Shown here: one piece after another, positions 53,489-61,771 of the stretch
Numbering within the stretch: position 1 is the first letter of the stretch
Layout of the letters: each line of letters starts with the position of its first letter
Source of the DNA: CAZMXS01 sp964570325
GTDB lineage: Bacteria; Verrucomicrobiota; Kiritimatiellia; CAIQIC01; CAZMXS01
Reading direction: 5' to 3'
Length of the DNA: 64,000 nt
Assembly: GCA_964570325.1 (NCBI GenBank)
Contig: CAZMXS010000012.1
Location: 1 to 64,000 of the forward strand
Notes under the pieces: model-generated
Told to the model about the DNA's origin: nothing
Database searches by the model: none
Seen by the model: the letters and a program-made list of their open reading frames with translations, nothing else
Translations under genes and position numbers: made by a program

Positions 53489-54811
53489 ATGGCGATGAAG
53501 GATATTGGCGTGATCGGTTGCTGGCATCAGGGCGTGGTCGGCGCCGCCTGCCTGGCGGACATGGGCTTCAATGTGCTCGCAGCCGACCGCGACGCGGCCC
53601 GGATTGCTGTGTTTCAGTCGGGGAAGTCCCCGCTCTATGAACCGGGATTGGACGACCTGATTCGCAAGGGACTCGATGCGCGGCGGCTGCGGTTCACCGC
53701 CGATGTCGCGGAGGCGGCGCGCGGGCGCGAGTTTGTATTCCTGATGTTCGACACGCCGGTGGATCAGAATGACCAGGTGGATTTGACGATTGTCTTCGAG
53801 ACCGCCGCCGAAATTGCGCCCGTGCTGGCGGATGATATGGTGCTGTATGTCACCGCCCAGGTGCCGGTCGGCTCCTGCGACCGCATTCGGGAAATCATCC
53901 GGCAGAAACGACCCGGCCTTAAATTCGCGATCGCTTACAGTCCGGAAAATCTGCGCTTGGGGCAGGCCATCGAACGCTTCCGTAAGCCGCCGCTGCCGGT
54001 GCTGGGCTCCGACGATCCGGCGGCGCTCGACCGGCTTGAGCAACTGCTGGCGCCGATGGGCGTCCGCTGGGAGCGCGTCAACTTGCGCACGGCGGAGATG
54101 ACGAAGCATGCGCTCAATTCCTTTCTCGCGGTTTCGATCTGCTTCGCGAACGAACTCGGCAATCTCTGCGACGAAGTGGGCGCCAACGGCTTTCGTTTGG
54201 CGGAGGTCTTGCGGCTGGAGCCCCGGATCGGCGCCAAGGCGATGCTCTTTCCCGGGCTGGGCTTTTCCGGCGGCACGCTGGCGCGCGACATGCAGACCCT
54301 GCGCGGGCTGGGTGACCGCGCCGGTTTCGATACGAAATTGCTGGATGGCGCCTGGGAATCGAACCGGAACCAGAACCAGCTTGTGCGGCGGAAACTGAAG
54401 CAGGCGCTGGGCGCGCTAGCCGGCAAAAAAGCGGCCGTGTTCGGTCTGACCTACAAGCCGGACACCAGCACCCTGCGCCGCTCAGCGTCGCTGGAGATTA
54501 TCGGCGATCTGGTGCGGGAGGGAATGGTGGTGTGCGGCCACGATCCCAAGGCGGATCGCGCGGAACTGGCTCAACATAAGGAATTCACTTTTAACGAAGA
54601 TCCATACGAGGCCGCGCGCGAGGCCGACGCGGTCGTGTTGATTACCGGCTGGACGGACTACAAGACACTGGATTACGCGCGAATCCGCAAGAATATGCGC
54701 GGCGCGGTTTTGCTCGATACGCAAAACATGCTCGACGCCGACAAGCTGGGCGCATTGGGCTTCGTCTATCTGGATGTGGGCCGCGGGCATGTGGTCGGAG
54801 GGAAGCAATGA
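53489..54811 (+). CDS. UDP-glucose/GDP-mannose dehydrogenase homologue lacking catalytic Cys
   Basis: A 440-residue protein with the three-domain fold of nucleotide-sugar dehydrogenases. Domain one has a modified dinucleotide loop, IGVIGCWHQGVVGAACLADMGF, longer than the usual GxGxxG. YSPENLRLGQAIERF and the active-site Lys206 in TAEMTKHALNSFLA are present. In the family the motif is GFGGSCFPKD; here it reads GFSGGTLARD, with Thr263 (codon 54275) at the catalytic Cys position and Arg in place of Lys. Loss of the thiohemiacetal Cys argues against the full four-electron oxidation to a uronic acid. The C-terminal domain has FGLTYKPDTSTLRRSASLEI. AAGGA precedes the ATG. It is coupled to the next gene by an ATGA overlap. 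Confidence 0.85.
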   Translation: MAMKDIGVIGCWHQGVVGAACLADMGFNVLAADRDAARIAVFQSGKSPLYEPGLDDLIRKGLDARRLRFTADVAEAARGREFVFLMFDTPVDQNDQVDLTIVFETAAEIAPVLADDMVLYVTAQVPVGSCDRIREIIRQKRPGLKFAIAYSPENLRLGQAIERFRKPPLPVLGSDDPAALDRLEQLLAPMGVRWERVNLRTAEMTKHALNSFLAVSICFANELGNLCDEVGANGFRLAEVLRLEPRIGAKAMLFPGLGFSGGTLARDMQTLRGLGDRAGFDTKLLDGAWESNRNQNQLVRRKLKQALGALAGKKAAVFGLTYKPDTSTLRRSASLEIIGDLVREGMVVCGHDPKADRAELAQHKEFTFNEDPYEAAREADAVVLITGWTDYKTLDYARIRKNMRGAVLLDTQNMLDADKLGALGFVYLDVGRGHVVGGKQ

Positions 54812-55809
54812 AAGTGGCGATTATCGGTTCCGGTTTGCAGTGCCGGCGGCGGGCGCCGGTTGTGAAGGAATGGCCGGGCGCGGAACTGGCGGTCATCGCC
54901 AGCAAGCACCTCGACCGAGCGTCGAAGATGGCCCGGCAGATGGATTGCGCGGCTTCGGACGACTGGCGATCCGTCGTCGGCCGGCCGGAGGTGGATATTG
55001 TGCTGGTCTGCACGCCGCCGCATATCCATGCGGAAATCAGCATCGCCGCGCTGCGCGCCGGCAAGCACGTGCTGTGTGAGAAGCCGCTCTGCCGCACGGT
55101 TGCCGAGGCCGAGGAGATGCTCGGCGCGGCCGCGGAATCCGGTCGCGTGCTCAAGTGCGGCTTCAACCACCGGCACCACCCGGCGGTGTGGGAGGCCCGC
55201 AAGATTGTGGAACAGGGTGGAATCGGCAAGCCGCTCTTTGCGCGCTGCCGGTATGGCATCTGTGGGCGGCCCGGTTATGAAAAGGAATGGCGCGCCGATC
55301 CGCAGCAGGCGGCGGGCGGCCAGTTCATTGAGCAGGGCACGCACGCCATGGACCTCTTCCGCTGGTTTCTCGGCGACGCCGCCGAGGCGGTTTGCATGAC
55401 GTCGCGTCTCTTCTTTACCCAGCAGCCGCTGGACGAGGCCGGCATGGCGGTATTCCGGATGAAATCCGGCGCGACGGCCAGCCTGCACACCAGCATGACG
55501 CAGTGGAAAAACCTGTTCTCGTTTGAAGTCTTCGGAGCGGACGGCTACGCGCTGGCCGAAGGGCTCGGCGCGAGCTACGGCACCGAGAAACTGATCCACG
55601 GCCGCCGCGACTGGGACGGCCCCTTCAAGGACACGGTGACCGAGTTCCGCGGCGGCGATATCTCCTGGAAGGAAGAGTGGCGGGAGTTCATGCGCGCGAT
55701 CGAGGAAAAGCGCGCGCCACTCGGCGACGGGCGCGATGGCCTGGCGGCGATGCGCATGGCGCTTGCCGCCTACGAATCGGAAAAGCAGCGGCGATTTGTC
55801 GAGTGTTGA
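54808..55809 (+). CDS. Gfo/Idh/MocA-family oxidoreductase
   Basis: A 333-residue NAD(P)-dependent oxidoreductase. The Rossmann motif is AIIGSGLQCRRRAPVV and the family motif is VLCEKPLCRTVAEAEE. KCGFNHRHHPAVWEARKIV, RCRYGICGRPGYEKEWRADP and FIEQGTHAMDLFRWFLGDA align directly with the protein at 42313, so the two are paralogues within one locus. It overlaps the Cys-less dehydrogenase gene by four bases (ATGA). The tight coupling suggests the two act on the same sugar, perhaps one oxidising and the other reducing or dehydrating. Confidence 0.9.
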   Translation: MKVAIIGSGLQCRRRAPVVKEWPGAELAVIASKHLDRASKMARQMDCAASDDWRSVVGRPEVDIVLVCTPPHIHAEISIAALRAGKHVLCEKPLCRTVAEAEEMLGAAAESGRVLKCGFNHRHHPAVWEARKIVEQGGIGKPLFARCRYGICGRPGYEKEWRADPQQAAGGQFIEQGTHAMDLFRWFLGDAAEAVCMTSRLFFTQQPLDEAGMAVFRMKSGATASLHTSMTQWKNLFSFEVFGADGYALAEGLGASYGTEKLIHGRRDWDGPFKDTVTEFRGGDISWKEEWREFMRAIEEKRAPLGDGRDGLAAMRMALAAYESEKQRRFVEC

Positions 55810-55840
55810 ATGCGGAATGGCGAAAGATGAATGGTGAATA
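55808..55840. repeat. degenerate gAATGgC/gAATGgt repeat tract
   Basis: Short imperfect units in the order GAATGCG, GAATGGCG, AAAGATG, AATGGTGAATAG follow the Gfo/Idh stop. A similar reversed tract is at about 55898-55936 before the next gene. They are weaker members of the same family as 36215. Confidence 0.3.
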
Positions 55841-55937
55841 GGAGCATGAGCCGGGCTGCGGTTTATTTGCGGAATAGGTCGGGTTCACTTTTTCCTGCGG
55901 CGTTTTCACGCTTCACGCTTTATCCTCCACCATTCGC

Positions 55938-56873
55938 ATGAAGGCCCTCATCACAGGCTCCGGCGGGTTTATCGGCGGACATTTGGTGGAGCATCTGCTG
56001 GCCGCCGGGTATGCCGTCCACGCCACGGACACCGTCGCGGCGGCTGGGTCGGCGCCGGTACAGGCCCCTTATGAGTTTGCGACGCTTGATATCCTGGACC
56101 GGCGGGCGGTGCGGCAGTGCTTGGAATATTGCCGGCCGGATGTGTTGTTCCACTTGGCTGCGCAAAGCTATCCGGGCGTGTCGTGGGAAAAGCCGGCGTT
56201 GACGTTCGAGGTCAATGTCAACGGCACGGTGAACCTGCTCGAAGGCGTGCGCGAGTTGGGGCTGAATACCGTGCTGGTCGTGGTGTGCTCCAGCGCTTTG
56301 TATGCGTCTGACTCGGCGGGCGCTCCGATTGCCGAGGACGCCCCGCAGTTGCCGTCCAATCCCTACGGGATCAGCAAGCTCGCGCAGGACCATGTGACGC
56401 GCCTGTACGCGGAGCGCTACGGGATGAAGGCCATGCGCATCCGCCCGTTTTTCCTGGTGGGCACCCGGAAAAAGGGCGATGTCAGCTCCGACTTTGCCCG
56501 GGGTATTGTTGCGATTGAGCGCGGCCGCGCGGATTGTTTGAAGGTGGGCAACCTGGATGTCGTGCGGGATATGCTGGATGTGCGGGATGGTGTGGCGGCT
56601 TTCCGCCTGGTGGCGGAGCGCGGCCAGGCGGGCGCCGCCTATAACATCTGCACGGGTAGTGGCTGCCGGTTGCGCCAGGTGTTGGAGGTCTACACCCGGC
56701 TGGCGCTCAAGCCGGTGCGTGTCGAAGTAGATCCCGCGCGCATCCGGCCGCTCGACGAAATGGTCCGGATTGGCGATGCCACCCGGCTGAAAGCGCTCGG
56801 TTGGGCGCCGCGTTTCTCACTGGAGCAGAGTCTGCGGGACATCCTGGAATACTGGCGGGCCAACGAGCCCTGA
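55938..56873 (+). CDS. NAD-dependent epimerase / GDP-mannose 4,6-dehydratase-like SDR
   Basis: A 311-residue extended SDR. The NAD motif is ALITGSGGFIGGHLVEHLL, followed by VLFHLAAQSYPGVSWEKP, VVVCSSALYAS and the catalytic YxxxK NPYGISKLAQD. The SYPGVSWE and RPFFLVGTRKKGD segments resemble GDP-mannose 4,6-dehydratase or GDP-6-deoxy-lyxo-hexulose reductase (RMD). Paired with the GDP-type nucleotidyltransferase next door, this suggests action on a GDP-sugar such as GDP-heptose. Its stop overlaps a possible ATG of the next gene. Confidence 0.88.
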   Translation: MKALITGSGGFIGGHLVEHLLAAGYAVHATDTVAAAGSAPVQAPYEFATLDILDRRAVRQCLEYCRPDVLFHLAAQSYPGVSWEKPALTFEVNVNGTVNLLEGVRELGLNTVLVVVCSSALYASDSAGAPIAEDAPQLPSNPYGISKLAQDHVTRLYAERYGMKAMRIRPFFLVGTRKKGDVSSDFARGIVAIERGRADCLKVGNLDVVRDMLDVRDGVAAFRLVAERGQAGAAYNICTGSGCRLRQVLEVYTRLALKPVRVEVDPARIRPLDEMVRIGDATRLKALGWAPRFSLEQSLRDILEYWRANEP

Positions 56874-56887
56874 TGCGGGGGAAAGCC

Positions 56888-57598
56888 ATGCCGGAAATGC
56901 AAGTGGTCATTTTAGCGGGCGGATTGGGCACGCGCCTGCGCGCGGTGGCGCCGGATACCCCCAAGGCGCTGGTGCCGGTCGCCGGCCGGCCGTTCATTGA
57001 GCAGCAGTTCGAATTGCTCAAGCGCAACGGTTTGCGCGACGTGCTCGTGTGCGTCGGCCATTTCGGCGAGAAAATCGTGCGGCATGTGGGCGACGGCGCT
57101 CGCTTCGGTGTGCGCGTGAGTTTTGCGTATGAAGACCCGGCCCGGTTGATGGGCACCGGCGGCGCGCTGGTAAATGCCCTGCCGCAGTTGCAGGCGGAAT
57201 TCCTTACTCTCTATGGCGATTCGTACCTGCCCACCGACTACCAGCGAATCGTGCGTATGTTCCGCGAAAGCGGCCGGCCCGCGCTGATGTCGGTATTCAA
57301 GAACGATGGCCAGTGGGACAAAAGCAATGCGCGCGTCGAGGGTGGACAATTGGTGTTCTATTCCAAATCAGCCCAACCTGGCGAGGCCGACTACATTGAT
57401 TACGGCCTGTCCGCGTTTTCGCGCACGGTGTTTGAAGGCTATCGCAACGCCCCGATGCCGCTGGATCTCGGATTGGTCCAGGAGCGGCTGGTCCGCGAGG
57501 GACAAATGGCGGCCTGTATCGTCCACGAGCGTTTCTACGAAATCGGCAAACCGGAAGGCCTGGCGGAATTGGATCGCTTGCTGGCGCATAAGGGATAA
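56888..57598 (+). CDS. hddC: sugar-1-phosphate nucleotidyltransferase (HddC-like)
   Basis: A 236-residue nucleotidyltransferase resembling D-glycero-alpha-D-manno-heptose 1-phosphate guanylyltransferase. It has the signature VVILAGGLGTRLRAVAPDTPKALVPVAGRPF, of which LAGGLGTRLR and the PKALVPV lysine are diagnostic. Further motifs are ARLMGTGGALVNALP, LTLYGDSYLPTD (metal Asp) and FYEIGKPEGLAELDRLL. ATG 56888 follows GGGGGAAAG; ATG 56873 overlapping the previous stop is an alternative. GDP versus ADP or another nucleotide cannot be read from the sequence with certainty. Confidence 0.86.
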   Translation: MPEMQVVILAGGLGTRLRAVAPDTPKALVPVAGRPFIEQQFELLKRNGLRDVLVCVGHFGEKIVRHVGDGARFGVRVSFAYEDPARLMGTGGALVNALPQLQAEFLTLYGDSYLPTDYQRIVRMFRESGRPALMSVFKNDGQWDKSNARVEGGQLVFYSKSAQPGEADYIDYGLSAFSRTVFEGYRNAPMPLDLGLVQERLVREGQMAACIVHERFYEIGKPEGLAELDRLLAHKG

Positions 57599-57687
57599 TG
57601 CTCGGGGGTTCCGTCCGATGGGCATTATTCTCGCGACTCGCCGGGGACGCGGTGTTTTGCCGGTAAAGATCGCCGGCGTCACGGGTA

Positions 57688-57711
57688 GGGCGACGCGTCC
57701 GCGCGGAGCCG
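57688..57711. repeat. 24-base dispersed intergenic repeat, copy 2
   Basis: It matches 39834-39857 at 22 of 24 positions and lies in the 258-base gap between the HddC-like and GmhB-like genes. Nothing else was recognised in that gap. Confidence 0.55.
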
Positions 57712-57856
57712 ATTGGGAAGCAGAATCAGGGGGCTGCCGCCGACCAGTCCGGTCCGCCGCCAGCCGCAGGATAATCCTTTATTGATCCGGATAATAATGC
57801 TCATATTCTTGCCCGATCAGCGTGGCGCAGACGTGAAAAGTGGAGTTCATTAACCG

Positions 57857-58468
57857 ATGAAAAAAGCGGTTTTCGTGGATCGGGATGGCACGTTAAATGA
57901 AATGGTCTATGACGAGACTCACGGCTTGATGGATTCGCCGCGGCGCGTTCACCAGTTGCGCGTGATCAATGGGGCCGGAGCTTTCCTGCGTGGGCTGAAG
58001 GATGCGGGCTTTTTCGTCAGCATCGTGACCAACCAGCCGGGCGTGGCGAAGGGAACCATGACGCTGGCCGAGCTGGATGCGGTGAATAAGGATCTGGCCC
58101 GCCAACTGGCAAACGAGGGCGCGGCATGGGATGAATTGCGGTTTTGTCCGCACCATCCCAAGCCGGGCCCGCTTGGGAATCCGGCGTTTATTAAGGATTG
58201 CGCGTGTCGCAAGCCAAAGCCGGGGATGCTATTGGAGTCCGCCAAGGCGAACGGGATTGCTTTGTGTGCGAGCTGGATGGTCGGGGATGGCCTAAACGAT
58301 GTTCAGGCCGGCCGCGCCGCCGGTTGCCGGACCATCCTGGTGACCAGCCTGAAGATCGAACAGATTCAGCGGTTCCTGAATATCGAGGCGGGTGAACCGG
58401 ACTTTATTGTGAAAGATTTGGCGCAGGCGCTGGAGATCATCCGGCGTGGAGCGGCCGCCGACGGCTGA
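57857..58468 (+). CDS. gmhB: D-glycero-D-manno-heptose 1,7-bisphosphate 7-phosphatase (GmhB-like)
   Basis: A 203-residue HAD-IIIA phosphatase. The nucleophile motif is FVDRDGTLNE (Asp8 and Asp10), followed by SIVTNQPGVAKG, the GmhB zinc loop FCPHHPKPG...CACRKPKPGM, and WMVGDGLNDVQAGRAAGC. The Cys/His zinc loop separates GmhB from generic HAD phosphatases such as HisB-N only partly. Its presence beside HddC-like, HddA-like and GmhA-like genes supports the heptose assignment. The stop codon abuts the stop of the convergent glycosyltransferase gene. Confidence 0.88.
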   Translation: MKKAVFVDRDGTLNEMVYDETHGLMDSPRRVHQLRVINGAGAFLRGLKDAGFFVSIVTNQPGVAKGTMTLAELDAVNKDLARQLANEGAAWDELRFCPHHPKPGPLGNPAFIKDCACRKPKPGMLLESAKANGIALCASWMVGDGLNDVQAGRAAGCRTILVTSLKIEQIQRFLNIEAGEPDFIVKDLAQALEIIRRGAAADG

Positions 58469-59611
58469 CTATCGGCCGGCCTGCTGCAGCCCCGCGGCGA
58501 ACAGGTCGAGGTAGATGCGCGCGGTCTTTTCCCAATCCCACGCGGCTCGCGAATAGGCGGCCACCTGTTCGCGTTCGCGCAGGAGCGCGATGCGGCCGGC
58601 GGCGGCTTCCTCCATGGCGCGGACCCACGCGTCCGCTTCGCGCGGCCGCACGAGGAACATGTCGCGATCCTTGCCGTAGCCCGCGAACGCCTCTTCGGAG
58701 ATCAGGCAGGCCAGGCCGCAGGCCATCGCCTGCGGCACGACGGCCGGCCAGCCTTCCCCGAAGGATGGCAGGATCAGCAGGTCATGCGCGCCGTAGAGTT
58801 CGCGCAGCTCGGCGGGAGAGAGGTACCCGACGGTCATGACGTTGGGTCGGCCCCACGCCTTGACGTCAATCGAGCCGTGCCCGCGCAGGGTGAAATGAAC
58901 CTGCGGCAGCCGCTCGGCCAACTCGCGCACAAGATGGATGCCTTTTTTGTCCTCATAGCGCCCGACAAACAGCGCCCGCAGCCCGGCGGCCGGGAGCTGC
59001 CATTTTTCCTGGAACCGGGTGCGCTCCTCCGCATCAACAAACCGGAAGTCCCGCTGGTTGATGCCGACCGGCGTCATGCGGATCCGGGCGGCATCCAGCC
59101 GCGCGTTTTCCATGAACCAATCGCGCACGCGTTCGCTGACGAAGGTAAGCGTCGCACCGCGCCGGGTGGCCCAACGTGCGTTCCAGCAGAGCACCCATTT
59201 TTGAAAGCGATTGAGCAGGGCGGATGAGAGCTTGATTACCGGGACGTGCTGCGTGACGACGACCGGCTTCCGCTGGCGCAGCGCGAGGTGCAGGGCGGCC
59301 ACGGTCAGGCCCGGCGTGAGGCTGTGGGTGTTGACGACATCGTGCTCGCGGATCGTGCGCGAAATGGCCGGCAGCGCCAGCGGGTTGAACAGCGGGATGT
59401 CGATGCCCCATTTTTTCTGGAACGTGTTGCCGGCCGGAATCCGGATCGAGCGGGGCTGGGGCGCCGGCTGGGTGGGGGGGATGTCGGACGTGAGCCACGT
59501 GGTCTCGTGACCCGCCTCCTCCCAGCAGCGCCGGAGTTCAAGGGCCGCAAACTCGATGCCCCCGGATTCCGGGCGCGGCGGCTGGTAATTGGTTGCCAGC
59601 AGGATCTTCAT
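58469..59611 (-). CDS. GT4-family (group 1) glycosyltransferase
   Basis: A 380-residue GT-B glycosyltransferase. The N-terminal acceptor domain includes LLATNYQPPRPESGGIEFAALELRR. The C-terminal donor domain has LFVGRYEDKKGIHLVRELA, TVGYLSPAELRELYGAHDLLILPSFGEGWPAVVPQAMACGLACLI, with the E-x7-E type SFGEGWPAVVPQAMA. The start is set at MKILLATN; the frame is open upstream to 59770. It is on the strand opposite to the glycan genes and convergent with gmhB, but most likely works in the same locus. The donor sugar is unknown. Confidence 0.9.
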   Translation of the reverse strand: MKILLATNYQPPRPESGGIEFAALELRRCWEEAGHETTWLTSDIPPTQPAPQPRSIRIPAGNTFQKKWGIDIPLFNPLALPAISRTIREHDVVNTHSLTPGLTVAALHLALRQRKPVVVTQHVPVIKLSSALLNRFQKWVLCWNARWATRRGATLTFVSERVRDWFMENARLDAARIRMTPVGINQRDFRFVDAEERTRFQEKWQLPAAGLRALFVGRYEDKKGIHLVRELAERLPQVHFTLRGHGSIDVKAWGRPNVMTVGYLSPAELRELYGAHDLLILPSFGEGWPAVVPQAMACGLACLISEEAFAGYGKDRDMFLVRPREADAWVRAMEEAAAGRIALLREREQVAAYSRAAWDWEKTARIYLDLFAAGLQQAGR

Positions 59612-59831
59612 TCGTTGTCGCAGGAAATTAAAGAGATTGGACGGTGGGTGCAATGTGTTTGTTGCCGACAGCGTCGTCGCCTTCGCGCGCCATATCTTCC
59701 CCCGGGGCGATGTTCCTAGGGGGGAGCAGGCTTCCTTTTTCAGACCGCACAGCGCCAGCCAGCGGTGCACATGGCGCTGAGATGTCCGCTCACGCTCGTG
59801 GGTATGGGACGTGGCAGTTCGGGTGAAGCCG

Positions 59832-60785
59832 CTATGGTTTCACCGGCTCATCCGGATTGGGCTCCATGTTGTTGTGGATGATCTCAGTGGAGGCGGGATA
59901 GCGCACGTCGTCCAAGGTTAACGCCTTGATTTGGCCGATCACATGGCCGGGGATAACGCCGGCCGCATAGGCCACATAGTACCAGGGGAATGCCAGAAAT
60001 TGGCCGAAATTTCCGCCCACATAAGTCCCGAATGCGGGATATAACTGCCGGTAGCCGGCTTTCTGGTACTCGAGGCTGCCATTCGTGCGCAGATAACCGA
60101 GCGCGTCGGATGTGGCTTGCGCCTCCACGTAGAGCGAGAAGAAGGGGATGGCATACGCAAAGGCGTAAGAGCCTTTCCATTTGCGCGGAGCAAAGTCCTT
60201 GGCATGGCCGCCTTCGTGCAGCAAGACGGCGGGGAGATCGGAGTAGATGTAAATCGAATTGCTGTACGGATTGTAGGCGTCGCCGCCGAAGAAGCGGCCG
60301 GGCAGGATCGTGTAATAGACCAGACTCAATACGCCGAGCGTATATCGCCAACCCGCGCCGACGGCCTTGTTGCGGACGAGCCGCCGCCATTCGTTGGCGA
60401 CGCTGTAGGTGTTCAAGTACACCTTCACGTTTTGGAGATCGTTGGCCTCCAAATATTCCCGGAGCGCCTGTTCGGTTTCCGGCGAGATATAGTGGCGGTC
60501 CATCTTCCAATTCAACAACACGAGCTTGGTCAGCAGGCTGCCGGGCCAGATCCAGTCGGACGCATCGAGGAACGCATAGGGCCGGCCGCGCACAATCTGC
60601 GGCTCGCCCGGGGGCAGTTTGTAGGTGTTGGGCGTCTCGATATTCTTGCCGTATTTGTAGGGCAGCGAGGCGCAGCCGGCGCCCAGCATCAGTGCGCTGC
60701 CCAGCCAGACCATACCCATCAACCGTTGCCACCCTGCGCGCTCGCGCAGGGTGCCGCTTGTCATTTCTTTGCTTGCATTACTCAT
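59832..60785 (-). CDS. lipoprotein with HExxH metallopeptidase-like site
   Basis: A 317-residue predicted lipoprotein. The signal peptide ends with lipobox LGAGC (Cys38). A metallopeptidase-like site is visible: His190-Glu191-x-x-His194 in LLHEGGHAKDF, with a possible third ligand Glu221 in YVEAQATSDA. Flanking hydrophobic stretches (VLSLVYYTILPGRFFGGDAYN and IPFFSLYVEA) might contact the membrane. The family is not recognised. ATG 60785 has AGGGA upstream; the frame is open to GTG 60803. It lies next to the MipA-like gene and follows two radical SAM genes, so it may belong to the same transcript. Confidence 0.72.
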   Translation of the reverse strand: MSNASKEMTSGTLRERAGWQRLMGMVWLGSALMLGAGCASLPYKYGKNIETPNTYKLPPGEPQIVRGRPYAFLDASDWIWPGSLLTKLVLLNWKMDRHYISPETEQALREYLEANDLQNVKVYLNTYSVANEWRRLVRNKAVGAGWRYTLGVLSLVYYTILPGRFFGGDAYNPYSNSIYIYSDLPAVLLHEGGHAKDFAPRKWKGSYAFAYAIPFFSLYVEAQATSDALGYLRTNGSLEYQKAGYRQLYPAFGTYVGGNFGQFLAFPWYYVAYAAGVIPGHVIGQIKALTLDDVRYPASTEIIHNNMEPNPDEPVKP

Positions 60786-60803
60786 GCGCCGTCCCTGCCT
60801 CAC

Positions 60804-61745
60804 TCAATCGTCATGCTGTTGATATTGCGGTTGCTTGGACTCGCCCAGCATCCAGGCCAGCGCGCAACCGACCGAATAATTGTTTCGAGTCGTTGCCAGC
60901 GGACTGTCCTCGATTGCCGCGCCGGCAATCGTGGTCCAACTCGAATATACCCCAAAGAACAGCCGTTCCGAAAGATCGCGTCCGATGAAAATCGAGAGGG
61001 TTGTGCCGTAGTATCCGCCGCGGCTGGCATAAGCTGGGCGGTCGGGGCGGGCATATTCCTCGTCCACATCGTAGAAGTAGCGGTTATAGCGCTGGTCCGT
61101 GAAATCCACGCCGGCACGCATTCCCGCCGTCCATTTATCGTGTCCGAATAACATGCGGTTGATGTAGTTCAGGCTGAGACTGCTGTGCCAGCCTTGGTAG
61201 CCCAATTGGGCGCTATCGTCCCAGCCGGCGGACGCGACGCCCCGGACCGCGAGTTGGGAGAATACTTTCTGCACGGCGGCGCGCGGGGTAAAATAGACTT
61301 TCAGCGCCGGGCCCAGTTCCAGGATGGGATCGCGGCTGGGCATGCCTTCGCGCGCGCCGTCATTGCGAACCGGCGGATTGCCGAAGGCCGAGAGGGACAC
61401 TTCCCATTGCTCGCGCCGCAGAAACCGGCTGCGCAGTCCTTCGCGATCCGATTTGAAAAATTGGCCCCGATAGATGAAATACGGCAACGGCAAAATCCAC
61501 CAGCGGTACTGGTCCGAGCCGCGGTAGTAGGGCAGTCGGCCGGCGACATTGAAAAGCCCGAACTCCCAGAGCGCCTTGGGCTGGTTGGCGCGGCCTTCAC
61601 TCTCCTGCGCGTTGCCCTGCAGCGGCGCTAAAAGACACCCCAGCGCCAAGAGCAGGCCGATTCCGATCGGTTGCGGCAACAAGCGGCATCCGCCGCCAGT
61701 CGGCCGGCGTTGCGGATTGTCATTCGTGGCCTTCCTCGTCCGCAT
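60804..61745 (-). CDS. MipA/OmpV-family outer-membrane protein
   Basis: A 313-residue exported protein. After an N-terminal signal (LLLALGCLLAPLQGNA) it shows alternating beta-strand patterns of a small outer-membrane barrel. MipA/OmpV family features include GRLPYYRGSDQYRWWILPLPYFIYRG, LELGPALKVYFTP and the last strands YSVGCALAWMLGES. MipA is a scaffold for murein enzymes, and OmpV is an outer-membrane porin-like protein. Which role applies is unknown. It follows the radical SAM gene by 26 bases and precedes the lipoprotein gene by 18. Confidence 0.84.
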   Translation of the reverse strand: MRTRKATNDNPQRRPTGGGCRLLPQPIGIGLLLALGCLLAPLQGNAQESEGRANQPKALWEFGLFNVAGRLPYYRGSDQYRWWILPLPYFIYRGQFFKSDREGLRSRFLRREQWEVSLSAFGNPPVRNDGAREGMPSRDPILELGPALKVYFTPRAAVQKVFSQLAVRGVASAGWDDSAQLGYQGWHSSLSLNYINRMLFGHDKWTAGMRAGVDFTDQRYNRYFYDVDEEYARPDRPAYASRGGYYGTTLSIFIGRDLSERLFFGVYSSWTTIAGAAIEDSPLATTRNNYSVGCALAWMLGESKQPQYQQHDD

Positions 61746-61771
61746 GGTGGTGTTCGCGCTTTCCTGGCCGG

